From Paulinella micropora (lineage: Eukaryota > Cercozoa > Imbricatea > Euglyphida > Paulinellidae), in the NCBI GenBank assembly GCA_019918135.1, contig WBZZ01005569.1, positions 1-64,000 on the forward strand: DNA of 64,000 nucleotides, given 5' to 3'. The notes below the pieces were generated by a model. It did not search any database. It saw only the letters and a program-made list of their open reading frames with translations, and had not been told where the DNA came from. Below, piece by piece: positions 47,336 through 57,561 of this stretch. The position numbers and the translations under genes are program-made. Numbering within the stretch: position 1 is the stretch's first letter; each line of letters starts with the position of its first letter.

Positions 47336-47953
47336 ATGCAGAGCAGCCATAGTCGAGGCAGCCCGCGTGCTGGCCCCACAAGCGACAGCCAACAAGTCTA
47401 TATTGTGTTTGCCGAAAACGATAGCGACGGCAGTTTGGCCAATTGTATCCTGCGCCACTCTCGTTGCACCAGGCTGCTGAAGGCGAACGAAGAAATCGTG
47501 AAGAAGACCGTTGAAAGTCCACCTCCCCAACTGCTGCCCCCAATCAATGTCCTGCCACTCTTATTTACAAAGCGGGGCCAGGAGGGCGACATTGCATGGA
47601 TGATGTCACAAGATAAGTACAAGTCTTATTTGTATGTAGTCCCTGACAATCCCCAAATTCCAGACACATGTGAAGTCTTTTACACGGGATTACGCAACAA
47701 GCCAGACTGCGTGCCGATCAAGTACCCAATCGATCGCACTGGAAGAGAGCGGCCTATGGAAGACGCCCTGCGCGACATTGAGGCCAGATTGAGTGCAAGC
47801 AAACAGTACACCACAGTGTGCTATCCCGCAGATAAATTGAGCTATCTCTATGCAATGAGGGTTGATATCCCGGTGGACGACACGCGCGCATTCCCACGAA
47901 AATTACAGGCACTTGTCCGAAAAATCAACGCTGAGCGTGGACACTGTCGTTGA
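47336..47953 (+). CDS. Protein of unknown function (205 aa)
   Basis: From ATG 47336 (MQSSHSRGSPRAGPTSDSQQ). The region after residue 20 alternates strands and helices (VYIVFAENDSDGSLANCILR; INVLPLLFTKRGQEGDIAWM; YLYVVPDNPQIPDTCEVFYT), a likely small alpha/beta domain. No motif I can name. An AT-rich upstream stretch, TTTAATAAAAAC, lies 30 bp before the start. Confidence 0.6.
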   Translation: MQSSHSRGSPRAGPTSDSQQVYIVFAENDSDGSLANCILRHSRCTRLLKANEEIVKKTVESPPPQLLPPINVLPLLFTKRGQEGDIAWMMSQDKYKSYLYVVPDNPQIPDTCEVFYTGLRNKPDCVPIKYPIDRTGRERPMEDALRDIEARLSASKQYTTVCYPADKLSYLYAMRVDIPVDDTRAFPRKLQALVRKINAERGHCR

Positions 47954-47989
47954 AAATCGCCGGCGTGTCCAATAGCCGTTTTTGTTCTT

Positions 47990-48330
47990 ATGTTTTTGTG
48001 GCCACACCAGCGGCCCGCGCTAGCTGAGAGTATTTGTTTGTAATAAAAAATGCCGAAAAAAAAGAAGCAAGAGTGCCAGAAACGAGGGGAAAAGAGTTTT
48101 CTTTGGCGTCCGGCCCCAAAAGAAAAGAATTGATTCGCACGGTCTTGTTTTTTCAAAGCCTCCGTCATACGCGCTGCTTTTTCGGTGGGCGGGGGGCTGG
48201 CACTGGCCTCCCGTTGGGTAGCGTACGGAGCGCCGACAAAAATGCTGTGGTCCTCGGAATCCAACAGCGTCCAATCAGCGGTCTCGTCCTGGCGCGGGCG
48301 TCGACAGCGGGGGCAAAACAGCCTTTTCAT
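47990..48330 (-). CDS. Short CxxC-headed protein
   Basis: From ATG 48330: MKRLFCPRCRRPRQDETADW, TLLDSEDHSIFVGAPYATQR, then KAARMTEALKKQDRANQFF. The first residues match the 324-aa protein at 38.5 kb; the rest does not. The frame runs on to 47848 through an AT-rich stretch of doubtful coding value, so a natural end nearer 48100 is likely, or the 3' part has been exchanged. Confidence 0.5.
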
Positions 48331-48436
48331 TTCGCTTAAAAGTCTCTCTCTTCTACCAGGTCCAATTACAATGAATTACTCATATATTTACGGCTATTTA
48401 GTTTTGGAAGAAAAAAAGAAGAAAAAAAGAAGGCAC

Positions 48437-48508
48437 AGCTCCCTGCGGGGATCGAACCCGCGACTAAATGGTTAAAAGCCACACACTCTCCCTCTGAGTT
48501 AAGGGAGC
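48437..48508 (-). tRNA. tRNA-Lys (anticodon TTT), copy 2
   Basis: Identical to the tRNA at 39558-39629 over its whole length and in the same relation to a MK(K/R)LFC gene. The flanks (AAAGAAGGCACA; GCTTTCGTGC) are also shared, so the tRNA was duplicated with the block. Confidence 0.85.
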
Positions 48509-48539
48509 GCTTTCGTGCGCCCTACATTCGTCTCTGCCC

Positions 48540-48660
48540 CAAAACCCGCGCCCCTCCCCCCCCGCTTCCCCCTCGGGGGAGACCGGGGGAGAAGAGGAGA
48601 AGTGGGAAAGGGGGGAAGGGGGGGGGGGGCACGCCCCTCCCCTCTAATACACTCTTGTCT
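48540..48660 (+). repeat. Short GCM remnant
   Basis: GCTTCCCCCTCGGGGGAGACCGGGG, purine arm, GGGCACGCCCC. Counterpart of 39655-39830. Confidence 0.6.
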
Positions 48661-48714
48661 ATAACGTGTGATTTTTAATTCATAACCATACTCGAGCGCG
48701 GATCTGGCGGAAAA

Positions 48715-49680
48715 AAGCTAGGCCTCACAAACTTGCAACTTGACCCGCAGGTACTTGCCAGGAATCCCAAGCTCCTCAAAGTAGGCTAGCGCATCTGAAT
48801 CTCCGTGTCGGGCCTTGGCTAGCGCTGCACGCCTCTCGTCGTATTCTTCCGTACCTTGGCGCACCAAGCCACTCGGCTCGTCAAGCGTGTACAGATACAT
48901 GTCTGCCCCTAGTACATCTTGCGCCAAGGTCGCCTCAAGCTCCAATTCGCGATCCAACTCGTCGCCCAACGCCCAGCGGTTCTTGGCCACAAGGTAGATA
49001 AACAAGTGCCCCAGCGGAAGCTGGGTGGAATTAAAGGTGTTGGCGGGCAGGCGTTGGCAGATTACCTTACTTACTGAGCTGTGCACGAGATCCGTTCACT
49101 GTCGAAAACAGCGCCTTGAGCTGTGCATCGTCATCCAGGCGTAGGACTTGGCGTGCCGATTTGCGCAGGGCCTCAAGGGCCTCCTGGTTGGCTTGGGACG
49201 CCACGAGGGATGCTGCCTCCTTGTCTACTTCCCCGCTCTCCGCGTCGGGTGCTGGCGCATGCTTGCGTATATACTCGTCTCGCACCTGCTTGGCGTGGTT
49301 GGTCAGCGACCGCGCCAGCTTCTCGGCCAAGACACGCGCGTGCTCCACCATCAGGAACGGAAAGGCCGCGCCGGGTGCAGGAGAGGCCGCCAGCAACAAT
49401 CGTCGACGCTTGCACGACTCGTTCTGCTCCTCGAGTCGCGCAATGCGCACTTCCTGGGCCAGGATGACCTGACACTGCGCCAGCCGCCCTGCCTGCTCGG
49501 AGATGATTTGCTGTTGTGCCGATATAATTTGCTTCTTGTCTGCAATCTGGCAATCCTTGGATTCCAGCAAACGTTCGAGCTGGGAAATCAACATTGTTTG
49601 CAGTGCCACACACTCCTCAGTGGGCACGACAGCGTTCGAAGCTTTGCTGGAATTGCTAAAAAGCAGCCCCGCTCGCACCC
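48715..49680 (-). pseudogene. KilA-N/BRO-like gene remnant, second copy
   Basis: Contains the coiled-coil part (LISQLERLLESKDCQIADKK; IISAQQQIISEQAGRLAQCQ), EHARVLAEKLARSLTNHAKQ and the C-terminal domain (FNSTQLPLGHLFIYLVAKNR; DMYLYTLDEPSGLVRQGTEE; ELGIPGKYLRVKLQVCEA). The N-terminal KilA-N module is absent, replaced by G/C arms at 49680. Broken; treated as a fossil. More complete at its C-terminus than the 39.9-kb copy. Confidence 0.65.
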
Positions 49681-49738
49681 TCCGCACGGGCGCAGGGGGG
49701 GGGGGGTATCCCCTCCCCCCGGGAGGGGGGGAATTAGC

Positions 49739-49775
<37 letters not shown>

Positions 49776-50040
49776 CTCTCCCCCCCTCCCGCCCGACGAG
49801 TGAGTTGAGTGGGCGGGGGGGGGGGGGGGGGGGGTGGGGGGGGGGGCAGGGTGGGAGGGGAGCGGATAGAGCGATCGCCGGCTGGAAATATTTGTTGTGC
49901 ACACCCCCCCATTATATCAAGTGACAAATCGAGCTTTAATTTAAAACTTACAGCAAGGATTTCTCTTGTTGCTAAGATCAGCAACAGAGCCGCGACATGG
50001 GAATACAAAAAGAATCTCTAGCGCAGCCAATGCCTTTTTC
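49681..50040. repeat. G/C hairpin, CT microsatellite and spacer
   Basis: Facing G and C runs (49695-49735), a (CT)n tract (49739-49771), CGACGAGTGAGTTGAG, a G run of about 40 bp broken by a T, then GAGCGGATAGAGCGATCGCC and the 3' flank of the next gene. Confidence 0.6.
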
Positions 50041-50043
50041 TCT

Positions 50044-51561
50044 TCACCACATGTCGAGGTCATCCAACACCATCTTGTTGAGTACTTTCTTGCGCACATA
50101 TTGCGCAAAGAGCAACGCATGACGTGCGGCCGCGAGCGAAATGTACTGCGCCTTGCAAGCAGTCCACCACCCAGAAAATTCCGAATTGAAAATTTGAGGC
50201 ATCAAGCAATAGTTGCGGGGGTGGTCTAGCCCACCGACGGAGGCAGGGATGATGTGGTCAATGTGCCACGCCAATTTCCGTCTGCCCTTGCAATCAAAAT
50301 AGTCGCGCAGCAAGAGATTCTTCTTGTTTTTCTTGACCCACTGGCGCACACGATCTCGTGACATGAAGTGTTTGGTATTAGTTAGAGGCTTTACAAAACC
50401 AAGGTAAAGCGGGGGAACGCCAATCTCCGACTTTTTGTACAGTGATTTCATCTTGCTCATGATTGCCCGGAGGACGCGTTTGCCTTGTGGGTTCGAAATG
50501 TCATCTGCTTCCCAGCTGTGCAGGTCATGTTTGCTCATCCCGTGGGCCTTCATCACGTCTTCTCCCGCACCGTCCCCTTGTATCGCTTGCTTAGGTATGA
50601 CCGCATCAATCTTGCGGCGCTTGGGTGTGCTTTCCATGTCTTCTGCTCTGCGGCGCTTGGGTGCCGCATGCTCCTCCGGAGTGCTTGCAACTGATTGCTT
50701 GCACGTTGCTGCGATGGCGTTGCTTGCGTCTGGCTTGGCTTCAGGTTGTGCGGAGGCCTGTACTGCTTGGGGCTGGCGCGCCTCAGACATAGGGAACTGG
50801 GGTACAATGGGTGCATTCGGCAACAACTCGGCGGGCTGTGCGTGCACGTGTGCCTGCAGACTTGTGCCTGGCTGAGTCGCCCCCGAAATCCCCATGGCGT
50901 GTTGTTTGTCTATCTCTTTCGTGTAGGTAGCCATTGATTTTGGTGCATGCAATGACACGTCTGGGGGCCCAGATGCTGTTGATTCTGTTTGCACGGGCGT
51001 GGCTTCGGGGGTTGGTTCCGGTGCCGGAAGCAGCTTGGCTCGCATGCACTCCTTGCGCTTGGGCATCAACTGTTCCATGTCCTTCCCAGACTCCCATACG
51101 TGTCGGCGCAGCGGCAACGCCGATTCCAGTGCAGCACACCCCAACACGGCGCGATGTGCCAGGTTTGATATTTCCTTCTTCAATTCGTGGTATCTTGTAT
51201 TGTTCAACGAGCTAAGCACGGTTATGACGTCTTGCAGTTGGAGACAAGGAACCGCTCGAGAATCACCTTCGACTGTGTCCTTTTTCATTACACCAGTCTT
51301 GTATGCAAAAGTAAAATACTTGATGCAGAGATGCTCATTCTTTTTTTTCTTCTGGATCCACCTATTCCACGCTTGTTTCTGGCCACAACCGATGAACACC
51401 GCAATTGCATCGACGATAGAGTATAAATTGTCGGGTGCTTGTCTTATAGTAGACAATTCTTCTTTGGTGAGCCCCATGAGAATCTTATTCTCTTGCACCA
51501 CATCTGCCGGATTGCTAACTTGTGCTTCGGCCACCGAACCCGTGGCTTGCTGCGCGCTCAT
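50044..51561 (-). CDS. KilA-N/BRO-like protein with HNH nuclease, intact
   Basis: 505 residues from ATG 51561 (MSAQQATGSVAEAQVSNPAD), the start shared with the paralogues. The N-terminal module has LYSIVDAIAVFIGCGQKQAW and KYFTFAYKTG; a VPCLQLQDVITVLSSLNNTR helix follows. The linker is long and low-complexity (Pro/Gln/Ala) with basic KRRRAEDMESTPKRRKIDA, a likely nuclear localisation signal. The C-terminal block (VPPLYLGFVKPLTNTKHFMS) leads to the HNH core, HIDHIIPASVGGLDHPRNY, and a helical end (YISLAAARHALLFAQYVRKK). No introns, unlike the 3.5-kb homologue. Likely a DNA-binding nuclease; a homing-like role is speculative. Confidence 0.8.
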   Translation of the reverse strand: MSAQQATGSVAEAQVSNPADVVQENKILMGLTKEELSTIRQAPDNLYSIVDAIAVFIGCGQKQAWNRWIQKKKKNEHLCIKYFTFAYKTGVMKKDTVEGDSRAVPCLQLQDVITVLSSLNNTRYHELKKEISNLAHRAVLGCAALESALPLRRHVWESGKDMEQLMPKRKECMRAKLLPAPEPTPEATPVQTESTASGPPDVSLHAPKSMATYTKEIDKQHAMGISGATQPGTSLQAHVHAQPAELLPNAPIVPQFPMSEARQPQAVQASAQPEAKPDASNAIAATCKQSVASTPEEHAAPKRRRAEDMESTPKRRKIDAVIPKQAIQGDGAGEDVMKAHGMSKHDLHSWEADDISNPQGKRVLRAIMSKMKSLYKKSEIGVPPLYLGFVKPLTNTKHFMSRDRVRQWVKKNKKNLLLRDYFDCKGRRKLAWHIDHIIPASVGGLDHPRNYCLMPQIFNSEFSGWWTACKAQYISLAAARHALLFAQYVRKKVLNKMVLDDLDMW

Positions 51562-52080
51562 GCGGAGTTTACAATTTGTATGTTTGTGCAAGCGTGTACG
51601 CGGAACGCTATCAGGGGTATTAGTATTATTTTCTTCTCGTTTCCCCCCCCCCCCCCCTCCTCCATTCCTGACAACAACTTCGGGAGGGGGGAGGGGAGGG
51701 GAGCTACTTCCCCCCCCGGGGGGGGGGATAGCTATTCTCTCCCCCCCCCTCCCCCCCCCCCCCCCCCCCGCGGTCCGACGAATGAGTTTGAGCGGGCGGG
51801 GGTGGAGGGGGGAGGGAGGAGAGTGAGAGGGGAGCGGATAGTGCATAAACCCCCCTCCCCCCGCCCGCAACACACATCGGGAGGAAGGGAAAGAAAGGGA
51901 GAGGCAAGGGGGGAGGGGGGGAAATATCCCCTCCCCCCTCGCAAGTGCACAGTTGCACCCCTCCCACCCTGAGGGAGGGGGGGAACATCATACCCAACGG
52001 GTACCCAGAGCTCGCGTCGTCCAGCAGCCGGTATCATAGGATTGGCGTGCTAGCTATGCGCGCTGGCGCATAACACGCGC
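51562..52080. repeat. Upstream region and G/C arms
   Basis: Conserved upstream region, facing G/C runs (51680-51770), arms to about 51980, then unique GTACCCAGAGCTCGCGTCG. Matches 43110-43330 for the first half. Confidence 0.55.
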
Positions 52081-52540
52081 CCCTGTGCCGACCCGGGGTG
52101 TGTGAGGCCGCGCAGCTTGTGCTGCGCTAGGCTGCTTCGCTAACCTTGACGCGCAGCCGGACCTTCAGAGCCCCCCCGCGGACTCACGACGCAACGCCCG
52201 GCGCATCATCTGCGACGTGGACGGCGAGGCTGTGCTCGTGCTAGAAATTACAGAGTGCATTCTGGCCGGCAGTTTAATCTATGTTCAATGTTTTAGTACC
52301 TTGCCCAATCTCTCTTTTTTCTAATTAAATACAATTAATACATTTTTTTTGGTGAAATATGCACTTCTGGCAACCGGAGTCGCACACTAGCTATGAATAC
52401 TACTTTTGCCAAACAAGCCATTCCTGGGGTGTGGTCTTACCCTCTCTCCCCCCCTACCTCGCTGCCGATGCCTCTTGGGGAAGGGGACAGCGATCTATGC
52501 CAACACGAGGAGGGGAGGGATATTCCCCCCCCCCCCCCCC
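52081..52540. repeat. Unique spacer and duplicated segment
   Basis: 52081-52180 is unique GC-rich DNA. 52185-52525 repeats 46452-46815, lacking about 25 bp (the ACCATAGGCCATGATTCAG region at 46.65 kb). Confidence 0.6.
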
Positions 52541-53245
52541 ACCCCCGCCCGCAACATGCAGCGGGAGGGAGGGAGGAGAAGTGGGGAGGGGGAGGGGGCG
52601 CCCATCTCCCCCATTCCCCCCCCCCCCCCCGTTTTCCCCTCCCGTTTCCTTCCTCTCCTCCCCGTTCCCCTCCTTCCCCCCCCCCCCCTCTTCCCCTTCC
52701 CTCTCTCTCCCCCTCCTCTCCCCCTTCCCTCTCTCTCTTCTTTCTTGAGTGGAATTTGTCGCCAAATGTGCATATGTGCGTATTTCCCGGGGAAAACGGA
52801 CGTGCGCCAGAATTGTGCTCTACCAATCAAAAAGTTTTTTTCGGGCGCCCTTCCCCTCGAGAGAGGCAGGGGGGGGGAGAGGGGAAAACGGGGGAGAGGG
52901 GGGAGAAGGAGGGAGGGAAGGGGATGGGAAAACGGGGGAGGGGCGAGGGGGGGAGGGGAAAGATGTGAAAAGGGGCGAGGGAAGGAAAAGTGGACGGGGG
53001 GGGGGGGCGCCCCTTCCCCCCGTTTTCCCCTTCCCCCGTTTTTCCCTTCTCCCGTTTTCCCTCTTTCCTCGTTCCCCCCCCCTCTTCCCCTTCCTCCCCT
53101 CCACACCCCCCCCCCCCCCCCGCTTGGCGCACCAAACAAGTCCTTGGCGCACTTTGTTTGCCCCCGGAAAACAAACCTCATTATAGGCGGCTTTCCCACT
53201 TAAACCGGACCCGCCTGTCCGTTTTGCGTAAATCGTGCGCTTTTT
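52541..53245 (+). repeat. GCM element and Rep-B piece
   Basis: Arms with GGGGGCGCCC, core at 52740-52870 (CATATGTGC variant), arms to 53120, then a piece of Rep-B (GTCCTTGGCGCACTTTGTTTG, GGAAAACAAACCTCATTATAGGCGG). Confidence 0.7.
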
Positions 53246-53545
53246 CTATTCCAAGCGCAAAAAGTTGGCGTGCTATTGCGTATGGCAATCGTTCCTTTGA
53301 GGCGCTGGCCGGCAAGACCGGCGCGGGCTCTGCGCTAGTGTCAATGCTGCGTGATCCCGGCAATGGTCTGTGCCTGCCTTCTCTAGAAACGTGCACGCTC
53401 TCGACCTGATGTCCAGCCACCTCTGCTTTCTTCTGGTGAACAATACAAATAACCATCACCGTCGCTTTCTGGCAAAAGCCTGTATTAAAAGTAAAAAATG
53501 TTTTGGAATTTACGCCACAAAGCTGCACGCTTCTTTTTTTTTAAT
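53246..53545. other. Spacer
   Basis: 53225-53409 can be read on the plus strand as SWRAIAYGNRSFEALAGKTG and VSMLRDPGNGLCLPSLETC, a possible gene scrap without a start. Then TTTTGGAATTTACGCCACAAAGCTG, also at 38.27 kb. Confidence 0.35.
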
Positions 53546-55192
53546 TTAATTTTCGGGCATTGTCTGTACGATGAGCCCAAGACGACGCAATCCTGCAGCA
53601 GCCTCTTGCGGGGACAAACTAGCTGTCTGGCGCTGGCGTGCTAGTGCTTGCTCTTTGTTTGCAATAGCATCTATATCTAAAGACAAGTCGATGCACTTAT
53701 TTGCAATCCTTTGGTAGTAGTACGAGCGATAGCAAATGAGTACCAAAATCGTAATTGCGCATGCTGGAATGGCTAGCAATGAATAGAAACATAGCCTGTG
53801 CAATGGTGCAGCAGTGCTCACAGCTGTGCCAGATGCTGCAGCAATTTGTGACACACTCGTGCTAGCCACCAACCCTTTGTTCGGTGTGATGCTTGCTCTG
53901 GAGGGATTCTCAAAGCTGGGCTGGGCTGTGGCAGCTTGCACACCTGGGCTAGGCAAATTGCAATTGCCAGCCTTTGCTGCAGCCACACACGCGGTAACAC
54001 AAGCCGACATGCACGCTGGGGTCGCCCGAGGACTGAGCTCTGTGACAGAAGAAGGATCCGGATTGGTCTGCACGGCGCTGCCAATTGGGCTGGGACTGCC
54101 AGATGATGTCGCAGATCCAGTAGGACTGGCGCTGCTAGATACTGTCGCAGAGGCGGTTGTACTAGTGCTGCCAGATACTGTTGCAGAAGCAGTAGGGCTA
54201 GTGCTTCCTGAGAGTGTCACGGAGGCAGTTGGGCTAGTGCTGCTTGAGAGCGTCGCGGACGCAGTTGGGCTAGGGCTGCTTGACAGTGTCGTGGAGCCAC
54301 TTTCACTCGGGCTGCCTGAAAATGTCACGGAGCCACTCGAGCTGCCGCTATTCGAGAAGGTGATAGAGCGCGTGGGGCTAGTGCTGTCCGAGGATGTTGT
54401 AGAGCCCATTGGGCTAACAGCGACTGGACTCGGCGACGGCGTGGGGCTGGCGCTCTCAAAACAGGTGTAATTGGCCGACAGTCTTGGCTGCAGAACTAAT
54501 GCATCAGTCATATACCTCATGCGAGTGACATATGTTCTGTAAGGGCGCGAGGTCTCGACCTGTTCTAGATAGGTTCCTACTTTTGCAACGAGGAAGACCT
54601 CAGCCCGGGCTGTAGCTGGCGCATTCCACTCAACAAGCACCCTGGAACACCGAGGGAATTGGTCCGTGCTGCCCAAACAAGATGGCTGGCAGCAACCGTG
54701 TAGAGCACTATCTGGAATACTATTGTATCCGTTATAGTCATAGTATTCGTAGTCACCGCGTACGTAACCCTCTTCGAAGCAGCCAGCCGGGTTTCCACAG
54801 GCGTCCGATGCTTGGATCACAAAGTCATCTATGTATTTCACGCTTGTCCAGGAAGAGCTACTTTGTTCGAACCGTGATGGCACGAATTCTTTAATTTCGA
54901 AATAGATTTTCTCCAGCGCGGAATACGCGTTTGTGTACCGGAACTTCTGTTGGTCGGGATCAAAGCGCAGGGCCCGGACTTCGTACACGTCGACATTGGC
55001 TAGGTTATCGTAGTAACCCGAACGGCTTGTCCAAGCGTTGGGAGGCACGCAGGTGAAAGCCATCGGATCGGACAGGGGCGTGCAAGCTCTGAGAAATTTT
55101 TTGATGTCGGCGACAATTCTAAGAGGATAGGAAGCCCGCGCCTGACACAATTGTATTTTTAAAAAAAATGAGCTAACCTGTTTCTCGACCAC
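53546..55192 (-). CDS. Ser/Thr-rich surface protein with C-terminal membrane anchor
   Basis: About 548 codons on the minus strand. The N-terminal half is a Tyr/Cys-rich domain (MAFTCVPPNAWTSRSGYYDN; GDYEYYDYNGYNSIPDSALH; a CCQPSC cluster). Then comes a stalk of about 140 residues of degenerate STSPTASATLSGS-type repeats (about 12-residue period), probably O-glycosylated. A Cys-rich ACMSACVTACVAAAKAGNC patch and one transmembrane helix (FYSLLAIPACAITILVLICY) follow, with a 60-residue cytoplasmic tail ending IVQTMPEN. The first in-frame ATG is residue 44; upstream coding to GTG 55192 lacks a signal peptide, so a missing first exon is possible. Likely a virion or infected-cell surface protein. 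Confidence 0.7.
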   Translation of the reverse strand: MVEKQVSSFFLKIQLCQARASYPLRIVADIKKFLRACTPLSDPMAFTCVPPNAWTSRSGYYDNLANVDVYEVRALRFDPDQQKFRYTNAYSALEKIYFEIKEFVPSRFEQSSSSWTSVKYIDDFVIQASDACGNPAGCFEEGYVRGDYEYYDYNGYNSIPDSALHGCCQPSCLGSTDQFPRCSRVLVEWNAPATARAEVFLVAKVGTYLEQVETSRPYRTYVTRMRYMTDALVLQPRLSANYTCFESASPTPSPSPVAVSPMGSTTSSDSTSPTRSITFSNSGSSSGSVTFSGSPSESGSTTLSSSPSPTASATLSSSTSPTASVTLSGSTSPTASATVSGSTSTTASATVSSSASPTGSATSSGSPSPIGSAVQTNPDPSSVTELSPRATPACMSACVTACVAAAKAGNCNLPSPGVQAATAQPSFENPSRASITPNKGLVASTSVSQIAAASGTAVSTAAPLHRLCFYSLLAIPACAITILVLICYRSYYYQRIANKCIDLSLDIDAIANKEQALARQRQTASLSPQEAAAGLRRLGLIVQTMPEN

Positions 55193-55999
55193 GCCCCGTC
55201 CCCTCGCCCGACTTTTGTTCAGACAAGGCTTTTAATAATCAAGACTCAATTTCTTTTTCGCCACAAGAAGAACTGCCCCCTTTTTTTTCTCTTTTTTTCT
55301 TGCGTAAAATTTGTTGCCAAATGTGCGTGTGCGCCTATTTCCCGGGGAAAAGGACAGCGCGCCACAACTGTGCTCCCCCTATCAAAAAAGCTTTTTCTGG
55401 CAAACTTCCCCTTGGGAGAGGTTGGGGGCCGGGGGGAAAGAAAGAGAAAGGGGGGGAGGAAGAGAGAGGGAAGTAGGGGGGGCGAGGGAAGGGGGAGAGG
55501 GGGGGAGGGGGGGAGAAGTGGGAAGGGGGGGGGGGGTTGGGGGGCCCGTTTTCCCCCCTTCTCCCTTCTCCCCCCTCCTCCGCCTTCCCCCCCTCTCTCT
55601 CTCTTCTTTCTTGCGTGGAATTTGTCGCCAAATGTGCATATGTGCGTATTTCCCGGGCAAAAGGAATGTGCGCCAGAATTGTGCTCCACCCATCAAAAGT
55701 TTCTTTCGGGCACCCTTCTCATCGGGGAGAGGCCGTGGGGGGGGGGGGGGGGAAGGGAAAACGGGGGGAAAGGGGAAACGGGGGAAAGGGGAAACGGGGG
55801 GAGAGGGGAAACGGAGGGAGAGGGGAAGATGTGGAAAGGGAGGGGAAGAGAAGTGGGAAGGGGGGGGCGCCCCCCCCCCCCCTCTCTCTCTCCCCCCCCC
55901 CCTCGTCTCGGAGGGGGAGGGGAAGGGGAAAGGGGAGAGGGAGGGGAGAAAGGGGGAGAGAGAGAGGGGGGGGGGAGGGGGGGGCGCCCCCCCCCATGT
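55193..55999 (+). repeat. Two GCM elements
   Basis: After a short AT-rich spacer: a core at 55290-55430 (TAAAATTTGTTGCC variant, as at 3.1 kb), arms, a core at 55605-55735, and purine arms with repeated GGGGAAACGGGGG units ending in GGGGGCGCCCCCCC. Confidence 0.75.
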
Positions 56000-56193
56000 G
56001 AGGGCTAAGAAAAAACCTGTCCATTTCTGTCCCATTTGTCTAACCTGTCAAGCGCCACAAATCAAAACATTCAGGTCTTGTCCCTTTGCCAGTGGCATGC
56101 TCATAGGAAGATCACTTGGCTCTATGAACTCCGTCTTGACAACAAGCTACATCTAATTATTAGTAGTAAGCCATCCGACGAGTGACTTCTCCA
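56000..56193 (+). mobile_element. TnpB element leader (copy 3)
   Basis: Same leader as copies 1 and 2, but with 13 extra bases, ATTATTAGTAGTA, after ACATCTA (56156-56168); see findings. Confidence 0.65.
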
Positions 56194-56370
56194 ATGAGGC
56201 GGTGCACTCTCTGGGACCTCGGGCGGGCATGGCCCCCCGAACCGAGCCTTCAGCCCACACCGGCGGGTTGGCCACGAGAAGAGAAGACCAGGGAGAAGAA
56301 GTCGAGGCCCGCGCAGCCTCCTCCAGAGCCTTCCTTAGCGTATGCGCCGTTCTGGACTGAGTCCGGGGGG

Positions 56371-56450
56371 CAAGGCCCCCCGAGCCCCCCTTCAGCCCGC
56401 GGGGGCGAGGCCCCCCGAACCCCCCCTTCAGCCCGCGCCAGCGGGCTGGC
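56371..56450 (+). repeat. TPE tandem pair in TnpB copy 3
   Basis: GGGGGGCAAGGCCCCCC and GGGGGCGAGGCCCCCC palindromes, the second followed by CAGCCCGCGCCAGCGGGCTG. Same position as the pair at 1661-1750 in copy 1, so the insertion predates the split of copies 1 and 3. Confidence 0.8.
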
Positions 56451-57235
56451 AGCCAAAACAGACGAGACGCAAAACAAGCCGCCCAAGAAGAAGAAGTTCA
56501 GCCTGAACAAGAAAGCAGGTAAGACGCCCCCGCTCAAGACACTCACGTGCAGGATCTACCCAAAGACCAAGCATAAAGAAGTTAGGCGAGCTTGGCTGCG
56601 CAAGGCCTGGCTGATGTTTCGGGCAGTCCATACCACCTGGAATGCGGCGGTGGCCTGGCTGAGAAAAGAGGATGAGCGTTTCCCTTGGCCCAGCGAAGAG
56701 GAGCAGCAGCAAGACCAACCAGCGAAGGCTGCGAGTAAAAAGAGGCGGCGCCAGGAAAAAAAGGAGGAAAATCCTGCCAAGCACAAGAGAAGAAAAAAAG
56801 AGGAGAAGCAGCAGGAGCAGAAAGACAAGGAGGAGAAGGAGGAGGAGACGCCCGAGGAGATCAAGGCTAGGAAAGCCAGGGAACGCCAAGAGCAAAAGGA
56901 GCGCCGAGAGCAAAGAAGGGCCGAGATGGGCGGCAGAATGCGCTGCTTCGGCGACTTTGATCTAGATACTCTGCGCCTGCGGTTTGTGCAAGAGGACAGT
57001 GAATTTGTACGAGCCAGGCCGTGGCTTCTCAGCGTGCCCTACGACATCCGCGCAGTGGCCATCCGGGATCTGCAAGCGGCGAGGGCCTCGGCCATCTCAA
57101 ATCTTAGCCAGAAGGGCAAGTTCTTCCACTGGAAGAGAGTCAACTTTCGCAAGTGGGAGGAGCGTAAGTCTACGATCGCGATCTCGCACACTAACTGGGG
57201 GCGCCAGCGGGGCTTCTTTGCGGGCTTCCTGGGAC

Positions 57236-57294
57236 CCGGGAGGCAAGCCCCCCGAGCCCCCCCTTGCTACCCTTGCAGCCCGCGGCAGCGGGCT
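57236..57294 (+). repeat. TPE replacing the segment before RuvC-I
   Basis: CGGGAGGCAAGCCCCCCG, AGCCCCCCC, TTGCTACCCTTG and CAGCCCGCGGCAGCGGGCTG. The coding sequence on each side corresponds to points 180 bp apart in copy 2. Confidence 0.8.
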
Positions 57295-57561
57295 GCGTGT
57301 AGTGAGCATTGATCCGGGTGTCAGGAGCTTTCTGACCATGTACCACGCGGACTCGGGCGCGATAAAAGAATGGGGCCGCGGGTCTATTGCACGCGTGTAC
57401 CGATTGCAGAAGCACATAGACAAGCTGCTGAGCAAGGTCGCGCTGCTGGCTAAGGACAGCAGCAAGAAGCGGAACCGCTGGCGCCTACGGCGCGCTATTA
57501 CCCGAGTACGCGACAAGATCTACAACATGGTCCAGGACGTGCACAAGAAAGCCGCCAGATG

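Noticed and set aside
55142-55177. 36-nt GT...CAG intron near the 5' end of the surface-protein gene
   Set aside because: It is in frame either way and has no homologue, so the sequence cannot decide.
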